The notes under the pieces are model-generated. The model was given only the letters and a program-made list of their open reading frames with translations, was not told where the DNA came from and made no database searches. A stretch of DNA of 64,000 nt from Azohydromonas australica DSM 1124 (GTDB lineage: Bacteria; Pseudomonadota; Gammaproteobacteria; Burkholderiales; Burkholderiaceae_C), in NCBI RefSeq assembly GCF_000430725.1, contig NZ_KE387205.1:323972-387971 (forward strand). Reading direction: 5' to 3'. Both the position numbers and the translations under genes were made by a program. Shown piece after piece: positions 46,171-55,447 of this stretch (positions within the stretch are counted from its first letter, which is position 1; every line of letters starts with the position of its first letter).

Positions 46171-46917
46171 GGCCGCCAGATTCGAAAATGTTTTTAGGGC
46201 ACGCTCCCGCCTGCCCGCAACGGTTTCACGCTGCGGCAGACTGGGGCAGTTCAAACGGGATTGGATTCGGGTGTCGCCTGCGGCCCTTTTTATCGAGCCG
46301 GCTTTTCAAGCGACGTGCCTACTGTTTCGGCGGCGTCCACCGTGAAATAAGCAGCAGCAGTGTGAGTGCATGTTTCTCAGGTAACCTGATACGGCAACAT
46401 GGATACAGGCTCGGTATCACTTCTCCCTGATTCCACAGGATGCATGTAACAACCCCGCAATGCACTCGACTTTTACACCATCCAGCAGCGGTACTATTTC
46501 ACGAATCTCACTCCTGACTCGGAACGGGTGATTCCTGAATGACCACCAATACCCACCGCATTTATCGGCATTCATTTCCGGGAAGAAAATAAATTCAATA
46601 GAGGCGCACGGCATGCCGCACGCAAGGCGTTGCAGTGCCTTCGTTTTTTTTGGTGAAAGAGGCTCATGGAGCTCGCCAGGCTCCATCCGGAAGGCCAGCA
46701 TCCGGACTTGCGGGCCGCCATGCGCAAATCAGGGGAAATCCGGATTCCGTGGTACCGACGCAAAAATTCGGCTCAGCCGTGCAGGCTTTTCCACCCACGC
46801 CCGCGAAATACTCCAACGATTTCGCCGTGTCAGTAACAACCTTCGGAATTGGTTGAACACTGGACAATTTTTCACGCACCGTTACGCTGCTTTCCCAGGA
46901 CATGCATAGGAGGCAGC
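46171..46917. other. 747-base low-G+C intergenic region
   Basis: The stretch has visibly lower G+C than both flanks. It contains a perfect 13-bp palindrome TCAGGTAACCTGA (46377-46389), a candidate operator. A 94-codon minus-strand frame (46417-46701) is open, but it has no ribosome binding site or family content. The HAF-repeat gene begins at its right end with a full AGGAGG. No transposase or tRNA is seen, though the composition would fit acquired DNA. Confidence 0.4.
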
Positions 46918-48018
46918 ATGAACCTCAAGACCACGGCATATTCGACGGCCTATTTCCTGGCAGCCGCAACGCTGCTGCACGCCAGCCCGGCGGCCCTGGG
47001 CGCCAATTCGGGCGAATCACCACCGGTATCCGCCAATCTGGCGCAGCCGGCCTATACGGTGCATGAATTGGGATCGGTCGAAGGCGGCATGAGCGACGCG
47101 CGCAGCGTCAGCAGCAACGGCAAGGCGGCCGGGTATGTCACCTTCAATATCGACGGCAGTTTCAGGCCGGCGCTGTTTGAATTGGGAAAATTGCCCGTCC
47201 CGATATACACGGACGGCCCCGGCAAGGCCACCGGCGTGAACGCCCTCGGCGAGGTGGTGGGCTGGTACATGCAGGGTGCGGCCACGCAGGCCTTCCGCTG
47301 GAAGGGCAACACGCTCACGCCGCTGCCCACGCTGGGCGGCAGCAGCTACGCCGCGGCGATCAACGACCGCTCCGAGATCGTGGGCTGGTCCGAGGTCTCG
47401 CCCGGCGTGGTGCATGCGGCCTACTTCCATGCCGGCAAGGTGGTGGACCTGGGCACCTGGGGCGGCGTGAGCGCGCAGGCCACGGGCATCAACGAGAACG
47501 GCGACATCGTGGGCTTCCGCGAGGTGATGCGCGAGGGCGTGCTGGTGCGCCAGGGCGTGCGCGTGCTCAGTGGCCAAGCGCCGCAGCTGCTGCGCCCGCC
47601 GGCGGGCTTCGACGCCCTGGTGCCGCAGTCCATCAACAGGAACGGCGACATCGCCGGCACCCTGCACAAGGCCGGCGGCCTGAGCTTCGACACCCAGGCC
47701 TTCACGCTGGTGGGCACGCAGCTCAAGCGGCTGCGCAGCGACGCCTGCTGCAACGGCTCGCCGGCCTCGGCCGCCGCCATCAACAACGCGCGCCAGACCG
47801 TGGGCCACAAGTTCGACGCCGGCGGCGACCCGCGCCAGCGCGGCCGCCTGTGGCAGAACTCGCAGCCCGTGGCGCTGGACGTGCTGCCCGAAGCCGCGGC
47901 GGCAGGCTGGTACGCGCTGGGCGAGACCACGGCCATCAACAACCGCGGCGTCATCGTGGGCGTGGGGCAGACCGGGGCGCGCAACGTGCGGGCCTACATG
48001 CTGGTGCCCAAGCCCTGA
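46918..48018 (+). CDS. Exported HAF-repeat protein
   Basis: 366 residues with an N-terminal signal (AYFLAAATLLHASPAALG). The body is built of about six imperfect HAF-type repeats of the form L-G-GG-S-A-AIN--G-IVG-S (for example LPTLGGSSYAAAINDRSEIVGWS, LGTWGGVSAQATGINENGDIVGF). Such repeats form beta-propeller-like folds in extracellular proteins of unknown function. A perfect AGGAGG precedes the ATG. No enzyme motif. It stands alone and is preceded by an AT-richer region. Confidence 0.8.
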   Translation: MNLKTTAYSTAYFLAAATLLHASPAALGANSGESPPVSANLAQPAYTVHELGSVEGGMSDARSVSSNGKAAGYVTFNIDGSFRPALFELGKLPVPIYTDGPGKATGVNALGEVVGWYMQGAATQAFRWKGNTLTPLPTLGGSSYAAAINDRSEIVGWSEVSPGVVHAAYFHAGKVVDLGTWGGVSAQATGINENGDIVGFREVMREGVLVRQGVRVLSGQAPQLLRPPAGFDALVPQSINRNGDIAGTLHKAGGLSFDTQAFTLVGTQLKRLRSDACCNGSPASAAAINNARQTVGHKFDAGGDPRQRGRLWQNSQPVALDVLPEAAAAGWYALGETTAINNRGVIVGVGQTGARNVRAYMLVPKP

Positions 48019-48077
48019 GGTCTGCCGCGGCGCAGCGGCGATTCCGGCGCCGCGCCTGCGGACGCAGGCCGCCGCAT

Positions 48078-48108
48078 CGCGGCAATGGCATCGCCAGCCA
48101 TTGCCGCG
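48078..48108 (+). other. Strong 12-bp hairpin between the HAF gene and ppk2
   Basis: CGCGGCAATGGC (48078-48089), a 7-base loop, and GCCATTGCCGCG (48097-48108) form a perfect 12-bp stem. No T-run follows, so it is not a standard terminator. It lies in a 327-base gap (48019-48345) that otherwise holds no gene, 60 bases after the HAF gene stop and 237 bases before ppk2. It may be a structured leader, an attenuator, a protein site or a transcript end used by Rho. Confidence 0.45.
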
Positions 48109-48345
48109 CCGGCCCCCACGGGCTGGCCGCACGCATTTCAGGCGCCGCAGGGGGAGCCGGCGCGTTCGAGCGCCGGCCGGGGCATCTCGCGCCGCGCTGG
48201 CTGACACGCCCTTGTCACGCCGCGCTCCTACAACGCCAGGCACGACCGCGCCGGCCCTCCGGCCCCGGCATGGCTCATGCCCCGCCAAGGTGGCCTGCCG
48301 CGAAACCCGCGCCTCCCACGAACCCGCCGCCCGCGCCTGACGACC

Positions 48346-49263
48346 ATGAGTGCAATTCCCCAAGACGACAAGCAGTGGAAGCTGCTGATGCAGGACCTGA
48401 TCGACGACTACGACGAGGAGCTGGAGCTCGAATGGGAAGACCGGCGCGGCGAGCCCGCCACCGGGCCGGCCGGCGGCAATGGCGACGACGGGATGCCGCG
48501 CCGGCGCTACTTCGGCGAGCTGTTCCGGCTGCAGCGCGAGCTCATCAAGCTGCAGGACTGGGTGGTGGCCCATCGCCACAAGATGGTCATCGTCTTCGAG
48601 GGCCGCGACGCCGCGGGCAAGGGCGGCGTGATCAAGCGCATCGCGCAGCGCCTGAACCCGCGCGTGGTGCGCACCGTGGCGCTGCCCGCGCCCAACGACC
48701 GCGAGCGCACCCAGTGGTACTTCCAGCGCTACGTCACGCACCTGCCGGCCTGCGGCGAGATCGTGCTGTTCGACCGCAGCTGGTACAACCGCGCCGGCGT
48801 CGAGCGGGTGATGGGCTTCTGCAGCGAGGAGGAGGTCGAGGAGTTCTTCCGCACCGTGCCGGAGTTCGAGCGCATGCTGGTGCGCTCGGGCATCCAGGTC
48901 GTGAAGTACTGGTTCAGCATCACCGACGACGAGCAGCACCGGCGCTTCCTGGCACGCATCCACGACCCGCTCAAGCAGTGGAAGCTCTCGCCCATGGACC
49001 TGGAGTCGCGCCGGCGCTGGGAGGACTACACCAAGGCCAAGGAGGAGATGCTGGAGCGCACCCACATCGCCGAGGCGCCGTGGTGGGTGGTGCCGGCGGT
49101 GGACAAGAAGCGCGCGCGGCTCAACTGCATCCACCACCTGCTCAGCCTCGTGCCCTACGCGGAAGTGCCGCGCGAACCGATCGAGCTGCCCGGGCGCGAG
49201 CGCCACGAGGACTACTTCCGCACCCCCGTGCCGGCCGAGATGATCGTCCCCGAGGTCTACTGA
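48346..49263 (+). CDS. ppk2: Polyphosphate kinase 2 (PPK2)
   Basis: 305 residues. Walker A EGRDAAGKGG, Walker B LFDRSWYNRAGVERVMGF and the lid region DRERTQWYFQRYV define PPK2. It transfers phosphate between polyphosphate and nucleoside di- or triphosphates. The N-terminal extension (DKQWKLLMQDLIDDYDEELELEWEDR) and single domain fit class I enzymes. The start at 48346 has only a weak ribosome binding site. It is not next to ppk1 or ppx. Confidence 0.92.
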   Translation: MSAIPQDDKQWKLLMQDLIDDYDEELELEWEDRRGEPATGPAGGNGDDGMPRRRYFGELFRLQRELIKLQDWVVAHRHKMVIVFEGRDAAGKGGVIKRIAQRLNPRVVRTVALPAPNDRERTQWYFQRYVTHLPACGEIVLFDRSWYNRAGVERVMGFCSEEEVEEFFRTVPEFERMLVRSGIQVVKYWFSITDDEQHRRFLARIHDPLKQWKLSPMDLESRRRWEDYTKAKEEMLERTHIAEAPWWVVPAVDKKRARLNCIHHLLSLVPYAEVPREPIELPGRERHEDYFRTPVPAEMIVPEVY

Positions 49264-49378
49264 GCCCGCGCCGCGGCGCCGTGTAAAACGGGCGTCCGCC
49301 CGGGCGGGCGGCAGGGGACGCCCCAGGACCTCGACACCACCTTCTTCAAGCTCGCCCTGGCGCTGGGCCCGGGCCGGT

Positions 49379-50137
49379 TCAGCCCAGCACCGCGCGCGCC
49401 AGCAGCACCGCGCCCGAGCACAGCACCACGCCGTGGACCAGCCGCATGAACTGCGCGCGCGACACGCGCTGCGTCATGCGCCGGCCCAGTGTCGAGCCCA
49501 GCAGCATGGCCGGCACCAGCAGCGCCGCCAGCGCCAGCAGCGAGGCATCGGCGTAGACGCCGGCCAGCATGAACAGCAGCACGCGCGTGAGCGTGCTCAA
49601 CCCGATGAGCGTCGATTGCGTCACCCGCAGCGCCTGCGCGTCTTCCAGCCGGCCGCCGAGGTAGATGGCGTACAGGAAACCGCCGCTGCCGAACATCGCC
49701 GAGAACACGCCACCGATCAGCCCAAAAGGCAAGGCCGCGCGCGGCGTGAATCGCACCGCCGGCTTCAGGCCGCTGAGCGCATAGGCCGCGTAGGCGACGG
49801 CAAAGAGCCCCAGGGCCAGCAGCAGCGCCTGCGGCCGCCCCAGCAGGACCAGCGCCGCGCCCACCAGGCTGCCCAGCGCCATGAGCGGCACCAGGCGGCG
49901 CAGCTCGGCACGGTCGGCGCTGTGGCGCTGCCGCGCCACGGCCAGGCCGGCAGCGGCGCAGTCCAGCAGCGCCAGCAGCGGCACCACCTGCGCCACCGGC
50001 ATCACGTGCGCCAGCACCGGCCCGGCCACCAGGGCCGTGCCGAAGCCGGCGATGCCGAAGACGACGTAGGCCAAGGCCACGCCCGTGATGGCGAGCCACA
50101 GCTCGGTGGAAGCAAGGGGAAGGAAGGACAGGCTCAC
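49379..50137 (-). CDS. TauE/SafE-family permease
   Basis: 252 residues with eight predicted membrane helices and the family motifs VVFGIAGFGTALVAGPVLAH near the N-terminus and GLIGGVFSAMFGSGGFLYAIYL in the middle. The family exports sulphonates, sulphite or organic anions; the substrate here is unknown. A LysR regulator lies about 160 bases upstream on the same strand. Confidence 0.85.
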   Translation of the reverse strand: MSLSFLPLASTELWLAITGVALAYVVFGIAGFGTALVAGPVLAHVMPVAQVVPLLALLDCAAAGLAVARQRHSADRAELRRLVPLMALGSLVGAALVLLGRPQALLLALGLFAVAYAAYALSGLKPAVRFTPRAALPFGLIGGVFSAMFGSGGFLYAIYLGGRLEDAQALRVTQSTLIGLSTLTRVLLFMLAGVYADASLLALAALLVPAMLLGSTLGRRMTQRVSRAQFMRLVHGVVLCSGAVLLARAVLG

Positions 50138-50296
50138 GGCGCACGGGACACAGGAATGACGACGGGCGCCAATCTAGGGAACGGCCAGCGCTCGGTCCAA
50201 TATGGAATTCGGCGTGCAAGCATCTCGAAATCAGATGCACGGCGGCGGCCTCGCGCGCCGATCCGGCCGCCGCCCTGCTGCGGCGTCGTGTCCTTC

Positions 50297-51193
50297 TCAG
50301 CCCGGCGCCAGTGCCGCCTGCAGCGCCTGGGCAAAGCGCAGCACCAGTGCCGGCGCGTCGTGCCGCCACAACGCCATGACCTGTGTCGTGCAACCCTCGC
50401 CCCGCAGCGGGACGGTGCGCACCCCGGCCGGCGCCAGCTGCGCCATCGAAGCCGGCACCACCGCGACGCCGAAGCCGGCTTGCACCAGCGACAGCTGCGA
50501 CCACTTGCGCGAGCGCACGGCCGCCGGCCGGGGCTGGAAACCCTCCACCCGGCACAGCTCGGCCACGCGGTGGCTCAAGCCTCCGCGCTCCGGATGCGGC
50601 ACCGCCACGAAACGGTCCTCGCGCAGTTCCCCCAGGCCCACGCTCTCGCGCCCCGCCAGCGCGTGCGCCGCCGGCAGCGCCGCCCACAGGCGCTCGGCGT
50701 ACAGCGGCGTGTACTGCAGCCGGGCGAGCCGCCGCAACAGCGGCGCGCGCACCAGCCCGACGTCCGCCCGCCCCTCGTCGATCTCCAGCGCCTGCTGCTC
50801 GGACGAGCCCTGCGAGACCTCGATGCTCACGCCTGGGCAGTCCTGCACATGGCGCTGCAGCAGCGCCAGCACGCACGGATCCAAGGGCACGGAGCTGGAA
50901 TGCAGCAGCTTCAGCGTGCCCTCGGTACCGCGCTGCGCATGCCCGGCGCGAGCCACGGCGTCCTGCAGCAGGGCCAGGAGGCGGCGCGCGTCCTCGTACA
51001 GCGAGCGCCCGGCCGCCGTCAGCGCCAGATGGCGCGCATCACGCTCCAGCAGCACCACTTGCAGCGTGTCCTCCATCTCGCGCACCTGGCGGCTGAGCGC
51101 GGACTGAGCGACGTACAGCCGCTGCGCCGCCAAGCTGAAGCTGCCAGCCTCCACGATCTCGACGAAATAGCGCAACTGCTTGTGGGTCACCAT
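50297..51193 (-). CDS. LysR-family transcriptional regulator
   Basis: 298 residues from the ATG at 51193. The N-terminal winged helix (THKQLRYFVEIVEAGSFSLAAQRLYVAQSALSRQVREMEDTLQVVLLERD) is followed by the periplasmic-binding-protein-like co-inducer domain. It probably regulates the TauE/SafE gene about 160 bases downstream on the same strand, or acts elsewhere. A TonB-dependent receptor gene ends 57 bases before its start. The longer ATG at 51217 adds eight residues outside the family N-terminus. Confidence 0.85.
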   Translation of the reverse strand: MVTHKQLRYFVEIVEAGSFSLAAQRLYVAQSALSRQVREMEDTLQVVLLERDARHLALTAAGRSLYEDARRLLALLQDAVARAGHAQRGTEGTLKLLHSSSVPLDPCVLALLQRHVQDCPGVSIEVSQGSSEQQALEIDEGRADVGLVRAPLLRRLARLQYTPLYAERLWAALPAAHALAGRESVGLGELREDRFVAVPHPERGGLSHRVAELCRVEGFQPRPAAVRSRKWSQLSLVQAGFGVAVVPASMAQLAPAGVRTVPLRGEGCTTQVMALWRHDAPALVLRFAQALQAALAPG

Positions 51194-51250
51194 GGGCGGC
51201 AAGGGTACGGCAGGCACGCAGGCGGCCCGAAGGTGATCCCGGCAACTTGT

Positions 51251-53371
51251 TCAGAAGTCCACTTTCAGCGTCACCCGCAGCGTGCGCGGCTCGGCCGGGT
51301 GCACGTGGTGGGCCGGCGCCACGTCCGCCTGGCCCGACGGCCGTGACTCGTAGAAGTATTCGATGTCGTTGACGCGGCGGTCGAACAGGTTGAACACGTC
51401 CAGCGTCACCTCGGCCTTGCGGCCCAGCCGGCGCGCCACGCGCAGGTTGGTCGTGAGCGAGGAGCGCGAGCGCTGGCTGTCGTCCTCCACCAGCGCGGCC
51501 GAGCCCAGGTAGCGCCACTGCAGGCTCGCGGACCAGGGGCCGAGCTCGCGCAGCGTGAGCGCCACGGAGCCGACCCGGTCCACGGCGTTGGGGATGCGGT
51601 CGCCGGCGGGGTCGTCGCCGCCGAAGCGCGCATGGGTCCAGGCCAGGTCGGCGTCCACCAGCAGCCACGGCACCGGGATCCAGCGGTTGTTCCACTCCAC
51701 GCCACGGCGGCGGCTGGGCCGGTTCGCCTCGGTGGCGCCGGCGTCGCCCACGTAGACCAGCTCCGAGTCGAAGTCCAGCTTCCACAGCGCCAGCGAGCTT
51801 TGCAGCCCCGGCAGCCACTCGGTGCGCACGCCGATCTCCTGCCCGCGCGCGGCCACGAGGCCGGGCACGCGGTCCACCGGCTGGCCGCTGCGCGGGTCCA
51901 CCGAGGCGGTGGTGCCGCGCGCGTCGTTGCTGTGGAAACCACGGCCGGCGTTGAGGAACAGCTCCGTCCTGTTCCACGGCCCCAGGATCAGCGAGAACTT
52001 GGGCGAGAACAGGTGGGCCGAGGCGCGGCCCGAGTTGGCGGCGTTGGACAGGCTGTCCACCTCGAAGCGCGCCTGGTCGGCACGCAGGCCCACGATGGTG
52101 CGCGCCCACGGCGCCAGCTCCACCGAAGTCTGGCCGTAGACGCCCAGCTGGGTCTCGCGCACGCGGTCTTCGCGCGTGGTGCGCACGGCCTGCCGCGCCA
52201 CCGTGTCGAACAGGCCCACGCGGATGCGGTCGTGGCGCAGTTGCAGCCCGAATTCCGTGCGCGCGGGCAGGCCCGCGAGCGCGTGGTCGAAGGCATGGCT
52301 CGCCTGGAAGCCGTAGACCTGCCGCCGGTCCTGCTGCGCGAACTGGTCGCCCTCGGCATCGGGCCGCCCGTCCAGGGCCTCTGGCAGGTCGTAGGTGAAG
52401 TCCGAGAAGAGCTTGAGCCGGTAGTCGATGGCGTAGGCCGACACCTGCGTGGCCGAGCCATCGTCGCCGCGGCGGTGCCACTCGCCCGAGACGCTGCTGC
52501 GCCGCGTGCTGCCGCCGTCGGTGGGGTTGAGCGAGTCGAAGCGGCCGAGGCGGCCGCTGTCGATGAGCGGCTGCGGCACCTGGTCGGTCGAGGTCCAGTG
52601 CGCGTCGTAGTGCATCAGGCTGGCGCTGAAGCCCTGCGCCTTGCTGCCGCCGCTGAGCGTGAGCACGCCGTTGAGCTTGTGCAGACCCTCCGGCACGGTC
52701 CACGGCCCGTCGTTGCGCTGCAGCTCCAGCGCGCCCAGCAGCGACAGCTCCGGCGCCACCTCGGTGGAGCCGGCCGTGACCAGCCGCTGGTAGCCGCGCT
52801 GGCCCAGCGTGAGCGCGGCGAAAGGCACGTCCAGCGTGCGGCGGTACGCGATGTCGGCCGAGCCTGCGGCTGAAAAATTGCCATTGCGCGCGAAGTACGG
52901 CCCCTTGCGGTACTCGACGCGGTCCACCAGCTCCGGAATGAGGAAGTTCAGGTCCGAGTAGCCCTGGCCGTGGGCGTGCGTGGGCATGTTCACCGGCAGC
53001 CCGTTGACGCTGGTGGCGAAGTCGGTGCCGTGGTCCAGGTTGAAGCCGCGCAGGAAGTACTGGTTCGCCTTCCCGTCGCCGGAGTGCTGCGTGACGATCA
53101 TCCCGGGCACGAACTCCAGCACCTCGCCCGGGCGCAGCGCGGGCCGGCTCTTGAGCAGCTCGGCGCGGATGACGCCCTGTGACGCCGCATCGCTGGTACC
53201 GACGGCGTTGTCGTAGTGCCGCCCGGTGACGTCCACACGCTGCACCGCGCCCTCGGCCGTCTCGGGCGCGTCATGGGCGTGGACGGTGGCGGCTGCCACG
53301 CACGAGGCGGCAGCCACGGCGACGGCGTGGAAGGCGAAGCGGGACGAGGAGGGGGCAGGGCAGCGGCTCAT
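51251..53371 (-). CDS. TonB-dependent outer-membrane receptor
   Basis: 706 residues from the ATG at 53371. A signal peptide (FAFHAVAVAAASCVAAATVHA) leads to a plug domain (VLEFVPGMIVTQHSGDGKANQYFLRGFNLDHGTDFATSVNGLPVNMPTHAHGQGYSDLNFLIPELVDRVEYRKGPY) and a 22-strand barrel ending in LRVTLKVDF, with the C-terminal Phe needed for assembly. It imports a scarce ligand, perhaps a metal complex, sugar or cofactor; no transport or siderophore genes lie beside it. It could serve metal or cobalamin uptake. No Fur box was recognised upstream. Confidence 0.88.
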   Translation of the reverse strand: MSRCPAPSSSRFAFHAVAVAAASCVAAATVHAHDAPETAEGAVQRVDVTGRHYDNAVGTSDAASQGVIRAELLKSRPALRPGEVLEFVPGMIVTQHSGDGKANQYFLRGFNLDHGTDFATSVNGLPVNMPTHAHGQGYSDLNFLIPELVDRVEYRKGPYFARNGNFSAAGSADIAYRRTLDVPFAALTLGQRGYQRLVTAGSTEVAPELSLLGALELQRNDGPWTVPEGLHKLNGVLTLSGGSKAQGFSASLMHYDAHWTSTDQVPQPLIDSGRLGRFDSLNPTDGGSTRRSSVSGEWHRRGDDGSATQVSAYAIDYRLKLFSDFTYDLPEALDGRPDAEGDQFAQQDRRQVYGFQASHAFDHALAGLPARTEFGLQLRHDRIRVGLFDTVARQAVRTTREDRVRETQLGVYGQTSVELAPWARTIVGLRADQARFEVDSLSNAANSGRASAHLFSPKFSLILGPWNRTELFLNAGRGFHSNDARGTTASVDPRSGQPVDRVPGLVAARGQEIGVRTEWLPGLQSSLALWKLDFDSELVYVGDAGATEANRPSRRRGVEWNNRWIPVPWLLVDADLAWTHARFGGDDPAGDRIPNAVDRVGSVALTLRELGPWSASLQWRYLGSAALVEDDSQRSRSSLTTNLRVARRLGRKAEVTLDVFNLFDRRVNDIEYFYESRPSGQADVAPAHHVHPAEPRTLRVTLKVDF

Positions 53372-53540
53372 GGCGGCGGCGAAGTCTGAAACGTTGATGG
53401 AATGGCAATACGCCGCCGCGGCCCGATCGGATGCAGGCAGGGGATGCCGCTGAATTGTCAGGCCCGGCAGGGCTGCGCCCGGACGGGGAGCGGCCGCGGG
53501 CCGCCTTCGATGGTTGAGCGCGGCTGCCGCCGGGCCCGGG

Positions 53541-54014
53541 TCACGGCGCATCCACCGGCACGCTCATGCCCGTCTTGACCCGGTTCATCGCCACCAGCGT
53601 CTTGAAGGACTTGACGTTGTTGCTCTCGAAGAACAGCTTGCGCGTCAGCGCCACGTACTGCTCCATGTCGCGCACGAGGAAGATCAGCACGAAGTCGCAG
53701 TCGCCGGTCACGTAGTAGCACTGCTGCACCTGCGGGCAGGCCTGGAAGCTGCGCTGCATCTCGTCGAGCAGGTCGGCCCGCTCGCTCTCCACCTTGACCT
53801 CCACGACGATGGTCAGGTTATAGCCCACGGCCTTCGGGTTGATGCAGGCGGTGTAGCGCTCGATCACGCCTTCGCTGGACAGCAGCTTGAGCCGGCGGTT
53901 CACGGCGGCGGTGGACAGGCTGGCGCGCTCGCCCAGTTCGCTTTGCGCCACCCGCGCGTCTTCCTGCACCGCGGAGAGCAGCACGCGGTCATAGCTGTCG
54001 AGCTTCAGGGCCAT
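53541..54014 (-). CDS. Lrp/AsnC-family transcriptional regulator
   Basis: 157 residues from the ATG at 54014 (an in-frame start at 54044 would add ten). The N-terminal helix-turn-helix (YDRVLLSAVQEDARVAQSELGERASLSTAAVNRRLKLLSSEGVI) is followed by a RAM ligand-binding domain (QQCYYVTGDCDFVLIFLVRDM). It is divergent from the diaminopropionate ammonia-lyase gene by about 120 bases, so it most likely controls that operon in response to an amino acid. Confidence 0.9.
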   Translation of the reverse strand: MALKLDSYDRVLLSAVQEDARVAQSELGERASLSTAAVNRRLKLLSSEGVIERYTACINPKAVGYNLTIVVEVKVESERADLLDEMQRSFQACPQVQQCYYVTGDCDFVLIFLVRDMEQYVALTRKLFFESNNVKSFKTLVAMNRVKTGMSVPVDAP

Positions 54015-54136
54015 GGTGAAGAACGATCCGGATTGGCGCTTCAATGCGAGAAAACATTCAACGAAACGCCTTGGTTTTCGAAAAATCGAGCAATGCGGAT
54101 AAATATTATTCCAGCCGACACTCCCTGGAGACCGTG

Positions 54137-55447
54137 ATGTCCGCGCCCCCCGTCTTGTCGAATACCGAGCGTCCGCAGGACCCGCGGCCGCAACTTCGTC
54201 CCCCGGCAGGCTGCATGCTGATCGCCAACCCGCGCGCCCAACGCGGGCCTTACCCCGCGGCGCTCCGGTCGCTCATGAACCTCGATCGCGCCCGGGAAAA
54301 CCGGCGCTGGCTCGCCTCGTGGGCGGCGCTGGCGCGCGGCGCGACGCCGCTGCACGACCTGCCCGATCTGGCCGCCAGGCTCGGCGTGGCGCGGCTCAGC
54401 GTCAAGGACGAATCGGTGCGCTCGCCGCTGGGCAGCTTCAAGGCCCTGGGGGCGCCGATCGCGCTGGTTCGCCAGATCCTGCGCCGGCATCCGGATCTCG
54501 ACCCCGCCGCGTTGCTCAACGGCCACCATGCCGGCCTGCTTCAGGACACCACCGTGGTCAGCGCCACGGACGGCAACCACGGCCGCGGACTGGCCGCCGC
54601 GGCGCGCAGCATCGGCTGCTGCTGCGTGATCGTGCTGCATGCCCACGTGAGCGCGGAGCGCGAGCAGGCCATCGCGGTGCACGGCGCGCGCATCGTGCGC
54701 ATCGCGGGCAACTACGACGACTCGGTCGAGGAGGCGGCGCGCCTGGCGGCGGCCAACGGCTGGCAGGTGGTCTCGGACACCTCCTACGAGGGCTACGAGG
54801 ACATCCCTCGCGACGTGATGCAGGGCTACGCCACCATCGCGGCGGAGGTGCTGGAGCAGACCGGCGCGGCCGCGAACGAGCCCGGCGCCTTCACGCACCT
54901 CTTCCTGCAGGGCGGCGTCGGCGGGCTGGCGGCCGGGGTGGCGAGCTGCTTCTGGGAGTTTCACGGCGCACAGCGGCCTCGCTTCGTCGTGGTGGAGCCG
55001 CGGCAGGCCGACTGCCTGTTCCAGAGCGCCGTCCAGGGCCGCGCCGCCAGAGCGACCGGCTCGGTCGATTCCGTGATGGCCGGCTTGGCCTGCGGCGAGA
55101 CCTCGCCCCTGGCCTGGCGCTTCCTGCAGCCCGGCATCGACGCCTTCATGACCATCGAGGACGAGGCGGCCGTGCAGGCGATGCGGGTGCTGGCCGCGGG
55201 CAGCGGCCAGGACATCCCGATCGTCGCCGGCGAGTCCGGCGCCGCTGGCCTGGCCGGCCTTCAGGCCCTGCGCAGTGACGCGGCCGGGTCGGCGCAGCTC
55301 GGACTCGACGAACGCTCGCGGGTCCTGCTCATCAACACCGAGGGCGCCACGGCGCCGGCGGTCTACGAAGCGCTGGTCGGCGAGACGGCGGATGCGGTGC
55401 TGCAGCGGCAAGCGGGCTGGCAAGCGGGAGCACGCGATGCTCGTTGA
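54137..55447 (+). CDS. Diaminopropionate ammonia-lyase-like PLP enzyme
   Basis: 436 residues of the beta-family PLP fold. The Schiff-base lysine is in SVKDESVRSPLGSFKALG. The asparagine loop SATDGNHGRGLAAAAR and the phosphate-binding QGGVGGLAAGVAS are present. The closest named group is DpaL/YgeX (2,3-diaminopropionate ammonia-lyase); a serine/threonine deaminase is the alternative. GGAG sits before the ATG at 54137. An M20 hydrolase gene overlaps its 3' end by 11 bases, matching the ygeX-ygeY pairing in E. coli. Confidence 0.8.
   Translation: MSAPPVLSNTERPQDPRPQLRPPAGCMLIANPRAQRGPYPAALRSLMNLDRARENRRWLASWAALARGATPLHDLPDLAARLGVARLSVKDESVRSPLGSFKALGAPIALVRQILRRHPDLDPAALLNGHHAGLLQDTTVVSATDGNHGRGLAAAARSIGCCCVIVLHAHVSAEREQAIAVHGARIVRIAGNYDDSVEEAARLAAANGWQVVSDTSYEGYEDIPRDVMQGYATIAAEVLEQTGAAANEPGAFTHLFLQGGVGGLAAGVASCFWEFHGAQRPRFVVVEPRQADCLFQSAVQGRAARATGSVDSVMAGLACGETSPLAWRFLQPGIDAFMTIEDEAAVQAMRVLAAGSGQDIPIVAGESGAAGLAGLQALRSDAAGSAQLGLDERSRVLLINTEGATAPAVYEALVGETADAVLQRQAGWQAGARDAR

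Noticed and set aside
46417..46701. 94-codon minus-strand frame in the low-G+C gap
   Set aside because: No ribosome binding site or recognisable content; the AT-richer composition alone does not support a gene.
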